From assembly GCA_033002965.1 (NCBI GenBank), contig JAURVB010002593.1, forward strand, positions 25,892 through 89,891: 64,000 nucleotides of DNA, written 5' to 3'. Source of the DNA: Piper betle (lineage: Eukaryota > Streptophyta > Magnoliopsida > Piperales > Piperaceae). The position numbers and the translations under genes are program-made. Below are positions 28,101-37,000 of the stretch, in pieces (position 1 is the first letter of the stretch; the number at the start of each line of letters is the position of its first letter). The notes under the pieces were generated by a model. It had not been told where the DNA came from and ran no database searches. It saw only the letters and a list, made by a program, of their open reading frames with translations.

Positions 28101-31100
28101 CCATATTTCAGAAAGGTGAATTCCTTTTCTCAATTATTTATTTTAAAATTGGTACCTGTGTGCGTAATCTATCATTTTCAGTCGAAATAAGCAATCCAAG
28201 ATTTCCAGATAATATTTCAAGGGCATCCTTATATTTGCCTTGTTGTTCCAACACAGAAATATAAATGAGAAGACCTGAAAAAAAACATTTAAAAACCTCA
28301 AGATTTACAGGTGTTAAAAAACTAAGTTAAAAGATCATGAAGAAGATAGATGATAGAAGAATATACGAAAAGGCTTGAAGTTCAAGTGATTACCCCATTC
28401 ATTTACTAGCTTATTTATACACAAAAGTTGTTGCCAGAACTATCTCAAACTACATCTGAAATTTTAGCCTACATTGAAGCACAAGTCTACATATCACAGA
28501 GTAAACACTAATGTTCTTTCAATACTCTCCCTCAACTTGAGCTTAAAAGTAACCACGGCACAGCCCTCGAATAAGATCTATGCATCAAATACATAAACTG
28601 GCATGATCTTTAGGAGCAATGCTCAGCAAAAGTAAACTGGCAGCAATGATAAGTCACCAATGACAACAACTTCCTGCATCACCTTTACCAAGAACGCCCA
28701 ACAGCAGTAACCACAACAAGGACATCTTGGGGCTGGTTGACAAAACAGTAATTGTTTGGCCAATCTCCAAAATAGACATTCATATTTCAATCACCCCTCA
28801 AGCCAGTCTACAGCTAGAGCAATGGCAAATCAAAACATTCATGATTCCATCTCACTAGTTCCCTAGAACAAGGCATAGGAATTACAACATTCTTTTCATA
28901 TTCATGTTCACCATGCACATAAAAACAATAGGAAGCAGAAGCAAAGTATATTTGAATTAGAACTTGGAGACCAGCCAAAAAGCAACTTGTTGGTGGAAGC
29001 AATAAAATCCTGCTGCCTCCCTCCCTTGATTTAGTCCCTCAATAATAGCCTTTAAGAATCAACTTGGCTCAATACAATGTAAGATTTACTTTAACAATCT
29101 TCGTCTCACGTGCAAGCAAATATCAATGGCATAGCACATGAATATATGGCGGGAAACATCCCTTGGGTAGCATCTAAGGTAAATTGATATATCTCCACGC
29201 ATTCCCCATGCAAGTATAGGTTAGCAAGCTGGTCCTTATACCAATTACCATGCATTCCCTCACACAGATGTCAATACATAAATAGTATTGAGATTTCAAA
29301 TACGTAACATATCCCATATTATTTGTGACCCCCTAACTGATCAGATCATATATTCAAATTCTCAATCCTGTCCCAAGACTAGGACAATAAACCAAATCTT
29401 CCCAACAAAATGAAACAATTTAAGAAAAATATTAAGACTAAAACTGTATACATATTACTAAGATATCCCAACATGAAAATACCTTCTGGCTCATGCAAGC
29501 CACTTATGTTTTGATGTTTCTTTACCAAAGCCTCGGCTAAAGATAAAAGTTTCTTCCCACCTTCACCAAATTGAACCTGAAAAGTCAAATCCATAGAATC
29601 AAATAGATAATAAATTATACTCTCCAAAAAGGAATAAGGCATAATGCATGGAGGGCATATATGAACACAACTCACATCCAAGCATTCTGGTGCAACCCTA
29701 AATTTGATCCAGATGGATAGATTTCTAATGGAATATTCAACATGGATCAACTACGAAGTACTTAGGATAAACTGGGGCATACAGATGAAAAAGAAAAATT
29801 GAAGCACAAAGCCAAAAATAACTAAAATTCTCATATAATGATCATGCAAAAACTGCATACATAATGTATGAGGTAGCCAATGTTTTAAGAAAACCACAAA
29901 AGAGTTCAGAAGTAACCGAATTCATAATAATTACATTGATATATATTTCAACAACACAAGAAAATCCTAACTAAAGTCAATTTCCTGGTCTAATAAAATA
30001 TAAAGATTCATCAACAATGGAATGTCCTGTACATCAGATTACTAGCATAAACATACCAGTTTCCTATATAAGTTGTTGTCACTTTACAGCTATGACAATA
30101 GACTAATCAATAGCAGAATTTTTTGGCTTAGCAAACACATTTAAAAGTTAAATTTCAAATTACTGTAATATTTAGTTTTTCCAATGTTCAGACCTCATAA
30201 GCAGAGTCGAAGTCACGAATATCCAACAAATAACAATAAAAATTCTTTCCTATTTTCATAGAAGTCAAAAAAAATTTTTAAATCTATCTGGAGGACATAT
30301 AATAATCAAGAGAATCCATAATCACCTCTATTATAAAAGAAGGCTAACACGAGATGGGAAGTATACAAGCAATGAGCACATAGAGTAAGATATATGCAGG
30401 ATAAGTTTTATTTGAATTAGGCTATATATTTATAAAAGAAGTACTTCCAAATAAAGACGACTTATTTTACAAACTCCCAACTCCTTATTGTGTACAAAAT
30501 TCTAATTCAAGTAAAGCTTGTGTTAAATCTTTATGAAGGTACATAAACAGAAAAGAATTCCCCTCAATCCTCAATCAAAAGATAACTGCGTATATAAAAT
30601 ACCTTAACTACATTAAAAGAACACTCAAAAAGAAGAAATTTCTAGTTCAACTGATGGTCATTTACCTGTTAGAAAATGTCAAAGTATCTAGGCAGTTCAA
30701 GTTAGGTAGCTAACTGTTACAATTTTCTGACTTGACACATTCTTTATGAGTTTAAATTCCAATTAGTGCTCAGCATTTAGCTTCTATTAGTTACAAGTGG
30801 TTAGCATATTTGCTAGTGATTTCAAATTCGGATTGCGACCCATTGCATGTAAATGAAGGATGCAGGTAATCAATTGGATTAGCCTAGCTTCCATTATCTT
30901 ACTTTTCTATATGGTATGTAAGGCAAAATAATCCATGAGGGGGGGTGTGTTGGGGGCGGATGCCAGATCTGATTCTCTTCCTCTCTCTCTTTCCTCTTTC
31001 TCACCCTTGTTGCCAAATTCTGTTGAACCTTTCCGTAGTGAATTCTAGCTGCTTCTACTTCCTTGGCCATGACTTTGTCAATGTCGCTCTTAAAATAGTT

Positions 31101-34100
31101 GCTGCACCACTCATGAACTGCCAACAACCTGGCTGCCTTGCTTTTGCTCTATCTTGAGCTTGTTACAAAGTTGTTGTCCTGTTGTCATTGATGTGCCTAA
31201 AAATTACACTTCGTTTCTAATTTTCATAGGATATTTCACCTGCTTCCTTCCCCAAAGAATCTACTTTGTACTTTACTTAAAAGGTATTTGTAATGTGTCA
31301 TCAACAAGGATTTTAAATTGTTAAACAATTCAAGCTGCATATAAGAGGGAGGATATGAATATATCCTTAAAGCATCAAAGTTTGACAATTATTTCAGTTT
31401 TTAGTTTCTCCCACTACAGGCATCATTTTGTCATCAGGCTCAACGGTTATTTACATTTGTGGCCACCTACTATTTCCATCGGGCGTCTACTGCTGCTGGC
31501 AGACCACTATGATGTAGTACATCCTAATGACTCTAATGCAATTACTAATATGTATGCTAGGAAGAAAGAAAACATGAAGAAATCCAGCCCTCATACTTGA
31601 CTTGGAAACTCACTATTAGCAGTCTTATTTCAACTTTCCTTGCTCATGAAAATTTCTAATTATGTATCTTCTTATTTTAAATATGCTTAATTATGAATTA
31701 TGCTATTATTTCGGACTTATGCTAGGTGGTAATTAGAATTTGAGTCTTATATGGAGTTAGCATAAAATAAAGGCTTCTCTTCACATCTTATTGATGTTTA
31801 ATTGAAGAATTATTGAAGCTATCAAAGCCTTTCTAGCTTTCAACTCTTCTTTTTCTCAATCCTTCGTTTTCATACATAGTTTGACAATTCTCTAACAAAT
31901 CTAGACGAATATCATAACTATTGTTTGAGAAATATTCACCGGGTGACTCATTGTGAGCCAAAGACCCATTAATTTGTTATCAGAGCAAGAGGTTTTTGTA
32001 GGCGTAATCATTTACATTGATCCTATTGGCCTAGTTATCATGCCCACCCTCCCTTTCGACGTTGTTGCTTGACTTGTTCACATCCCCGCCAGATTCCCCT
32101 AGTTCCATCAGACAAAAAAGGGGGAGGAAAGGAAGAAAAAACAAAAGAAGGGTGGGGGGGCGGTGTTGGGACGGAAGAAAATATTAAGAATGAAAAATAT
32201 GGCTTCTAACAACAACCATTCCATTCAGAACAACATTATCTCAAATCAATGACCTACATGAAGCTCTAATTAGAATGGAGACTAGAATAGAGAGTCAACT
32301 AAAGACCATTATGGACACGATCATGGCATGACTAGTGCTTTCTAGAAAACAAGGTGCTAGCTCCCTCATCCTGACATCAACCCTGAAGGCAAATAACTAG
32401 TTCTTCTTGTGCCACAAACTTGTAACCCACCATTATTGCCAACACCGTCTAATGTGAATGATATTACTCGAGGTCATCCCCTAACAAGACATCATTATGG
32501 GCTTACTTAACGCATACAAGGGATGAAGTATCCGACAGCAGATTACTCAGAATGTAAGAAGCAAGCTGAAGCTCAAGAGCAGTTTGATGATGAAGTTAAC
32601 GAAGAAGATAATAGAAGCCTTACAGATTGGCACATGGTCGTTATAGGCCTCACTATTGAGATCAATTTCAGACTCAACATGACCAAACTTAGAGCTCTGA
32701 ATTCAAATTTGAGATTCCGGAATTCAAAGGTACTCAGAGACAGGAAGAGTTCCTACTTTGGATGACTAAAATTGAACATATGTTTGATAGTGCTAGGGAA
32801 TCATCTCGGAAGTGAGTCAACCTGGCTGTTGGAATTTTTTCTAGTGCTGCCCTTTAGTGGCAGCCTGTAGACTCTTGTGAATCACAAGAGGGAACACAAA
32901 TTACTACTTGGGAGGACCTTTGCATTGCTGTGGATATTGCTGACCTACCATCGAAGTATCAACAGTAACATTTTTTAAAGCTGTCATCTAAAGCAAGGGA
33001 ACAAACAATTCTCCAATATATTGAGGAGTTCTTTACTCAAAATAATGTGTATGAGACAGACAGTTAGCTGGTTGCATGATATTTTGAAGGTCTTCGAGTT
33101 GAACTCTGAGATTGTTTGTGGGGTGGGTTCAATTTTGACTCTGTGGACGAGATTGCCAATAAAGCTGAGGAATTTGAAGAAATCTTAAACGACAGTACCA
33201 ACACCCAACAGTTTCTCGTCCTAGTGCCTCACAAGGAGTTCCCAAGATGCCTATACCAACATCAGCTAGCAGTCAAAATTGGTTTATACCTATTCCAGTG
33301 CAACAACAATATCAAACTGGCCAACAATCTGCAGGAACTACACGGGCCCTCTACTGGCACAGGAAAGATTCCTATGTGTTTTAATTGCAAGAGGCTTAGA
33401 CATGTTGCAGCAAATTGCCCTACAATGCCGAATTTACTTACCCATGAAGTGGGCACTTGTGAGGAGGACCAACATGACAACACTTATGAAAACAAAGCAT
33501 TAGATGAAACTGATATCGATATGATTGAAGAGCATTTTCAATTAATTCTATTCAAGTGCCTAAGGAGTTTCTAAGTGATAAAGAAACAATTACGTTTCTG
33601 ATGAGTTGCCTCCCTACAAATGGACATGGTAGGTGTTCAAATCTCTGTGTAGCCACAACCATATATTGGAAAACTTCATGTGCATGAGGAACTTTTCCTT
33701 CAAGTTCACATGCAATTATACAAAGATTTTCCTCCAAAAGCTTCTAGTTGAATCATGGATTACATTGCATTTGTGTGATTGTACGTAGCACATATCCGCC
33801 ACTTGCTTATTCACCGTACAACTTGCCATAAATTAAAATGGATTCGCAAGTTCAAGTATGGAGATCAAAGAATGCAGATTCCATTCAACTTCGCCATCAT
33901 TAATGCTACTTGTTCAGAATTGAAGGGAAAGTTCTCTTTCAAATAGGGTAACATGAAGTACATCCTAATGACTCTGATGCAATTGCAAAAGTATGCGCTA
34001 GGAAGTGGGAGAAGGTCATGAGACTTATTTCTATTTTCATTTCTTATTAAATTTTCTAATTATGAGTCTTTATTCTTACTATGCTTAAATTAGAAATTAT

Positions 34101-36854
34101 GTTAGTCTTTTCGAAATTATTTTAGGTGGTAATTAGAATTTTGCCTGATTGAGTCTTCTATGTAGCTTGCCTATGAATAAAGGCTTCCCCTTACATAGTA
34201 CTGTTGAGGAATTATAAAAGCTTTTGAAGCCTTTCTACCATTCGGCTCTACTTTTTTCTCACTCCTTTGTTTTTTTTTTACATGGTTTGATATTACTGTA
34301 AGTAAATTAGACAAATATCATAACTATTGTGTGAGAAATATTCACTGGAGAACTCATTTTGAGCCAAAGACTCATCATACTACCACTGAAAAGTTTTGTT
34401 AGACCTTAATTTATGCTAGTACAGAACCTTATCAGTTCTGTTGAAAAACAACGAAGAAACTATAGATATTTACCTCAAGAATGCTTCCAAATTGTGCCAT
34501 TTGTGACCCTCGCACTCATCTTGAAGGCGAATGTTAAAGATTTTACTCGACTTCTTAGGAAAGTTTAAAGTAATATTTGTCATATATTCCTTTAATTTTG
34601 CAAGTGGTAAGCATATTTTTGTTATTATTTCAAATTTGAATTCTGAAATAATTAAAAAATACTTAATTGTGTACAAATAAAGACAGTATTGGATTTATCA
34701 AGCTTCCATTATTTCAATTTTACAGAAATTGTTTAATATTAGAGATCCAGTAGATCTCAAAATATGTAGGAATGAAAATTACACATTCCATCATTCACCA
34801 CTAATTACTCAGGAAAGTGTTATATATAAATCAAGCAAATGCTTATTACAAACCTGCAATAATATGCTACAAACAGCCCAAAAAAGGAATCTTTCTTCAC
34901 CAACAACTTTGTACATTTTGATAGCTGTCTGCAAAGCAAAGATATTGACCTAATATAAATGCAACAATTGAAAAAGAAACACTCTTGGAATAACTACATG
35001 ATAGAAAACAGAACAAACCTGTTGTTGCTTTACATATGCATATTCACGAACAAAACAATTAAAAAGACCCATCATTAACTCCAAATTGTTTGGATATTTC
35101 CCACAAGCAAACTCATAACAAGAAGTTGCCAAGTCCACTGTAACATAGAAACCAGTTTGATGCTAAAGAATATCTTTTAAGAGCATGTTTGTAAAGTACG
35201 AAAAATAAGACTGTAAGACTGCAATAAAGTTAAAAGGATCAACATGTATAATAATTTCCTCCTTTTAAGTGTGAGGCTCACAACTGATTACTAGTGAAAC
35301 TCATTAATGCATAAAGACCAGAATCAAGGACATTTATACAAAGTAAAGCTATCCCAACATAGAACTTTAAGAGTCCGGGTAGTAATAAGGCAGCTTGGTT
35401 CACAACACTCGCACATGCCTGGGTTTGGAGAAAGGTATGATCTATTGTACACAGTCTTATTCTGAATTTTTTAAGAGGTTAATTTCTTGCCTCAAAACTG
35501 TGACCACTTGATCACAAGATGGAAACTCTAACAGCCACACCAAAGCTATTCTTCCCAAATAAAGATAAGCCACAAGCCTCAAGCCTCAAACAAGGAGGCA
35601 ACAGATGGCCAAAATTTGGTGAAAATTTGGCCTTTCTGGAACAGTTCTTTTCCAAATATTCAAAATAGATTACTTTAAGATTCTAAGCTTTGGCTGCAAT
35701 CCAAATAACTGCCAAAATAAGAGCATATAAAACCTACTCCTGAAATGAATCATGTAACCAAGCATTAACTTCCAACTAGTAAGTTATAATTTGCCAATTT
35801 CAAAGCTACTATGAAAAATGAAGATGAAAACCAGCAGTATGATCTGAGGCACAAGAACACAGTTTGAATGCCCTGGCATCATATAGATTGGTTTGCATAG
35901 CTTTCGTACATGATACAAATAAAATAGACATGTAAAATCTTAAAGCTTCTCACAAAGGGAACTCAAAAAGATTCTCTAAATGTTGAGATTTACAACAGGA
36001 ACATACAAATGAGAAAGAGAAGAAACAGGGTTTTTTTCCCATGCCTAACGATTAGACATCCGGTCTACACCTATGGAATTTTGGCCATTTTTTCTAGACA
36101 TTTAGAGCTGCATCGTTCAGGAAACAAAGATGAAATCTCACAATATGTTGATCAAAATGTTAAAAGCCACCAAGCAAATAATACAAAATCCATGCCACCA
36201 GCCGTTCTTTGATGAAATGCACATTCTGAAGAAAAATGAAGGACGTATAACTGATAGCATTAAAATAACCACATACGTTTATCAAGCCTTTGGAAAACAA
36301 TCTGAAGAGTGCTGAGGGTGAGATCATCAATGCAAATGGCATCCCCAGAAAACAACTGATATTTCGCGGACAAGCAAAGAGGAAGCGCTTCTTCTAGCTT
36401 TCCCAACCTCTCCAATATAAGGGCTTTAAGAGCCTTAGTGCATAACAAAAAAAGTGAGTTCATTCAGCGAGAATCTATGACCCAATATTCAAAAGAAAGT
36501 ATAACACTAAAAAAATACGCATATTAAGTGAGAATCAACGACCCAATATTCAAAAGAACATATATACAGAAGAACGTATATATGAAATGAGAATCAATGA
36601 CCCAACAGACGAAGAAAGCTATTGAAAGCAGAAGCGGAGCATGGATCAACAAAATGTTTCTATAAAAATAGAAAGAAACGGAGAAGTGAAGAGAGAGGAG
36701 CGTATACAAGAGCGTAGGGGGAGGAAGGGTATTTGGAGAGGAGGGAGTTGGTGAGCTTGAGGGCAGACTTGAACTGACGGGAGTCGATGGCGTCCCAAAT
36801 GGGGCGAAGACGACGCTCCGGCATACCACCCGCCATCCCCAACTTGCTCGCCAT
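10028..36854 (-). CDS. NAA25: NatB N-terminal acetyltransferase auxiliary subunit (NAA25/TCU2), 5' half, 11 exons
   Basis: NAA25 holds the catalytic subunit NAA20 on the ribosome. NatB acetylates nascent proteins that begin Met-Asp, Met-Glu, Met-Asn or Met-Gln. Joined minus-strand exons: 36854-36708, 36433-36277, 35137-35019, 34928-34854, 29576-29483, 28274-28156, 28036-27966, 17203-17092, 17008-16830, 11003-10801, 10158-10028. They total 1,407 nt, exactly 469 codons, with no internal stop and GT-AG at every visible splice site. Recognisable blocks are [15 protein letters not shown] (start), [67 protein letters not shown] and [13 protein letters not shown]; the protein is the expected TPR-type helical repeat. 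Plant NAA25 is about 1,000 residues, so the C-terminal half is missing and must lie left of the window. It is embedded among dead transposons yet keeps clean exons, which argues for a functional gene. Confidence 0.95.
10159..10800 (-). other. NAA25 intron 10 (642 bp)
   Basis: AT-rich; no element or gene recognised. Donor GTACTG, acceptor TTTTCAG. Confidence 0.85.
10801..11003 (-). CDS. NAA25: NAA25 exon 10
   Basis: Codons 358-425 plus one base. It contains [18 protein letters not shown], the family's FGHL..ASDV..YL block. Acceptor TTGCAG, donor GTACTG. Confidence 0.93.
11004..13163. other. NAA25 intron 9, left part
   Basis: AT-rich non-coding sequence. Several short open frames (for example 10879-11292 plus and 11691-11972 minus) show no recognisable domain. 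No terminal repeats were found. Confidence 0.6.
13164..13735 (-). mobile_element. Ty1/copia-like 5' end remnant: LTR, PBS, leader
   Basis: On the minus strand an LTR of about 250 bp runs from near 13735 to 13484, ending CTTTTGAACA. It is followed at once by a perfect initiator-Met tRNA primer-binding site TGGTATCAGAGC (13483-13472). A short open frame then begins [15 protein letters not shown] and runs to about 13164, where a gag protein would start. No second LTR, protease, integrase or RT follows, so everything 3' of the gag start is lost. The exact LTR start is uncertain: TATTAGAATG near 13735 could be a mutated TGTTAGAATG. Confidence 0.65.
13345..13435. repeat. Two-copy tandem duplication of about 45 bp
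   Basis: The stretch containing GACAGGAGGAAGTAGAGGTA is repeated directly (GACAGGAGGAAGTAAAGGTA) with few differences. It lies in the leader of the copia-like remnant. Confidence 0.75.
13954..13979. repeat. AT dinucleotide microsatellite
   Basis: About 12 AT units in NAA25 intron 9. Confidence 0.9.
14200..15196 (-). mobile_element. LTR retrotransposon fragment: 5' LTR plus start of gag
   Basis: Minus-strand sequence from 15196 begins TGATGCAGGAGC and contains GTGCATCCTAAT. Further on it has ATCATAACTATTATGTGAGA and TTGTGAGCCAAAGTCCC (about 14760-14690). Each block has a match in the LTRs of the plus-strand element at 31510-34377. After the LTR comes TGGTAATCGAAC, a poor primer-binding site. 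A frame beginning [18 protein letters not shown] (14532-14212) parallels MASNNN at the same place in the other copy. The copy ends near 14200 without pol or 3' LTR. Confidence 0.65.
15197..16829. other. NAA25 intron 9, right part
   Basis: AT-rich sequence without recognised coding. About 15452-15945 begins TAGGGC and ends GCCCTA, with several ACCG/CGGT repeats inside. This hints at a decayed hAT-type miniature element, but no target duplication was found. Confidence 0.45.
16830..17008 (-). CDS. NAA25: NAA25 exon 9
   Basis: Codons 299-357 plus two bases. It includes [18 protein letters not shown], the most conserved block of the middle region. Acceptor TTTGCAG, donor GTTTGT. The intron between exons 8 and 9 is only 83 bp. 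Confidence 0.94.
17092..17203 (-). CDS. NAA25: NAA25 exon 8
   Basis: Codons 261-298, with the split serine codon completed by its first base. It reads [17 protein letters not shown], a hallmark of plant NAA25. Acceptor CTACAG, donor GTAAGT. Confidence 0.95.
17790..21639 (+). mobile_element. L1-type LINE with internal deletions and an inserted LINE tail
   Basis: On the plus strand the endonuclease start (GAGCTTGAAATGC, about 17812) aligns with the minus-strand LINE at 1-2930. Next come [19 protein letters not shown] (about 17980), [17 protein letters not shown] (about 18645), RT blocks ([12 protein letters not shown] near 19300, EQGKLLGTL near 19470) and a degraded catalytic motif FDDDL near 20080, where the family has FADD. 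The C-terminal RT zinc-binding segment with [19 protein letters not shown] (about 21205-21265) ends it. An internal deletion removed part of the endonuclease near 17890, and stops abound. It lies in NAA25 intron 7, antisense to the gene. No poly-A tail or target duplication was identified. Confidence 0.85.
18786..19226 (+). mobile_element. 5'-truncated LINE tail inserted inside the LINE
   Basis: About 440 bp match 21201-21639, the normal 3' end of the same LINE: both begin AATAGATACTCTCTTTGTGA and both end near TTTAGGGGT. The left copy interrupts the linker/RT region. The sequence before it (ATTGAAGCC) and after it (TTCTTCAAAGATTTG) are adjacent in the related minus-strand LINE at about 540-515. 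The 5' truncation just before the RT zinc-binding segment fits aborted target-primed reverse transcription. A template switch is also possible because no tail or clear target duplication is seen. Confidence 0.75.
21896..22152 (-). repeat. 3' LTR of the copia element
   Basis: 257 bp with TGTTAGA/TCTAACA ends, paired with 26324-26583. Confidence 0.93.
22160..23259 (-). pseudogene. Copia reverse transcriptase and RNase H remnant
   Basis: The minus-strand frame 23259-22780 carries [16 protein letters not shown] and the intact catalytic YVDD (23073-23062). [13 protein letters not shown] and [11 protein letters not shown] follow. RNase H sequence continues to about 22160 through several stops and ends with VADIMTKAL just before the purine tract. 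The RT start (frame upstream of 23259) is broken. Confidence 0.88.
24200..24774 (-). pseudogene. Copia GAG-pre-integrase and integrase remnant
   Basis: The frame 24774-24565 reads [13 protein letters not shown] and [12 protein letters not shown], the H..C-x2-C integrase zinc region. Further along (about 24310-24240) a broken stretch resembles the [15 protein letters not shown] end of the integrase core. Stops separate the two parts. Confidence 0.75.
24711..25547 (-). pseudogene. Copia gag C-terminus and protease remnant
   Basis: A 278-codon frame contains [14 protein letters not shown], a CCHC knuckle whose second cysteine is tyrosine. It then reads [12 protein letters not shown], where the protease active site should be Asp-Ser-Gly but is Asp-Phe-Gly. 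[17 protein letters not shown] follows, typical of copia between protease and pre-integrase. Both catalytic changes suggest loss of function. Confidence 0.85.
26312..26323 (-). other. Copia primer-binding site (initiator Met tRNA)
   Basis: TGGTATGAGAGC on the minus strand, one mismatch from the canonical TGGTATCAGAGC, abutting the 5' LTR. Confidence 0.85.
26324..26583 (-). repeat. 5' LTR of the copia element
   Basis: 260 bp paired with 21896-22152 and followed by target duplication ATAAT at 26584-26588. Confidence 0.93.
26589..27965. other. NAA25 intron 7, right end
   Basis: No gene or paired repeat recognised. A-rich tracts near 27680-27760 explain the low-complexity open frames there. Confidence 0.7.
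27966..28036 (-). CDS. NAA25: NAA25 exon 7
   Basis: Codons 238-260 plus two bases: [20 protein letters not shown]. Acceptor TGACAG, donor GTGTGT. The following intron is 10,762 bp. Confidence 0.92.
28156..28274 (-). CDS. NAA25: NAA25 exon 6
   Basis: Codons 198-237: [20 protein letters not shown] followed by LSGNLG, a TPR-like helix pair. Acceptor TTTCAG, donor GTACCA. Confidence 0.94.
28340..28545 (-). mobile_element. Possible copia-type 3' LTR remnant with purine tract
   Basis: The minus strand reads AGCTCAAGTTGAGGGAGAG (about 28542-28524), a typical plant copia purine tract, then TATTGAAAGAAC and an LTR-like stretch with a TATAAATA box. No partner LTR or coding region was found, so the call is tentative. 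It lies in NAA25 intron 5. Confidence 0.4.
28546..29482. other. NAA25 intron 5, remainder
   Basis: No gene recognised. Part of it may be the interior of the same non-autonomous element as the LTR remnant at 28340-28545. Confidence 0.6.
29483..29576 (-). CDS. NAA25: NAA25 exon 5
   Basis: Codons 167-197 plus one base: [20 protein letters not shown] then HEPEG. Acceptor TTTTCAG, donor GTATTT. Confidence 0.93.
29577..31509. other. NAA25 intron 4, left part
   Basis: Mostly AT-rich and non-coding. A minus-strand frame 31127-30894 ([20 protein letters not shown] then a basic RKRKEREEE tail) is not recognised; it could be a transposon remnant. The piece 30790-30900 resembles 34600-34710 in short blocks such as AGCATATTT and CTTCCATTAT. 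Confidence 0.5.
31510..31971 (+). repeat. 5' LTR of the gag-only element
   Basis: Starts TGATGTAG, ends CATTA before the PBS; pairs with 33954-34377. Confidence 0.75.
32180..33600 (+). pseudogene. Retrotransposon gag remnant with CCHC knuckle
   Basis: It starts near MASNNN (32195). A nucleocapsid-gag region around 32735-33170 reads like [14 protein letters not shown] and [18 protein letters not shown] in shifting frames. The longest open part is 33116-33574, with [14 protein letters not shown] (33377-33418), an exact CX2CX4HX4C knuckle. Several stops make it non-functional. The domain type is Ty3/gypsy-like Retrotrans_gag. Confidence 0.75.
33954..34377 (+). repeat. 3' LTR of the gag-only element
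   Basis: Starts TGAAGTACATCC, ends CATCA; followed by TACTA. The preceding AAATAGGGTAAC is a weak purine tract. Confidence 0.75.
34378..34853. other. NAA25 intron 4, right end
   Basis: AT-rich; nothing recognised beyond weak similarity to 30790-30900. Confidence 0.6.
34854..34928 (-). CDS. NAA25: NAA25 exon 4
   Basis: Codons 142-166: [20 protein letters not shown] then SILLQ. Acceptor TTGCAG, donor GTTTGT. Intron 3 is 90 bp. Confidence 0.95.
35019..35137 (-). CDS. NAA25: NAA25 exon 3
   Basis: Codons 102-141: [20 protein letters not shown] and [19 protein letters not shown]. Acceptor TTACAG, donor GTTTGT. Confidence 0.95.
35138..36276. other. NAA25 intron 2 (1,139 bp)
   Basis: No repeat or gene recognised. 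Donor GTATGT, acceptor TTACAG. Confidence 0.85.
36277..36433 (-). CDS. NAA25: NAA25 exon 2
   Basis: Codons 50-101 plus one base: [20 protein letters not shown] and [17 protein letters not shown]. Acceptor CACTAAG, donor GTATGT. Confidence 0.95.
36708..36854 (-). CDS. NAA25: NAA25 exon 1 with start codon
   Basis: Codons 1-49, beginning [20 protein letters not shown] and ending at SPYAL. The start is chosen because this N-terminus is conserved in plants. The donor is GTATAC. Intron 1 is 274 bp. Confidence 0.95.
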
Positions 36855-37000
36855 CTTCTTCGCGCTCCAAAGACACCTCCACCCTTCTCTCTCTCTCGCT
36901 CACTTATCCCTTTGCTTCGCTTTATCTTGCTGCTAGGGTTTTGGGCTCTCCTGCGTCTCACCCCGAACTACGGAAACAATAAAAAAGAATTTACGTTAAA
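36855..37000 (-). promoter_or_regulatory. Probable NAA25 5' leader and core promoter
   Basis: Just upstream of the start codon the minus strand has a GA-rich tract (36899-36885, GAGAGAGAGAGAAGG) typical of plant 5' leaders, and AAACCCTAG near 36935, a motif frequent close to plant housekeeping start sites. No clear TATA box was chosen. The transcription start is not defined. Confidence 0.4.

Larger units (their letters stand above)
31505..34382 (+). mobile_element. Gag-only LTR retrotransposon with two LTRs
   Basis: LTRs at 31510-31971 and 33954-34377 share GTACATCCTAATGACTCT at the start, ATATCATAACTATTG near the end and GAGCCAAAGAC just before the CA end. Flanks are CACTA and TACTA, a 4/5 target duplication. 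TGTTATCAGAGC at 31975-31986 is an initiator-Met PBS with one mismatch. The 2 kb interior encodes only gag-like sequence with stops, then a short leftover before the 3' LTR, so pol is deleted. It is antisense to NAA25 within intron 4. A broken relative lies at 14200-15196. Confidence 0.8.

Noticed and set aside
36524..36961. 145-codon and 85-codon minus-strand frames over NAA25 exon 1
   Set aside because: Other frames of the NAA25 start region; only the frame from 36854 matches a known protein.
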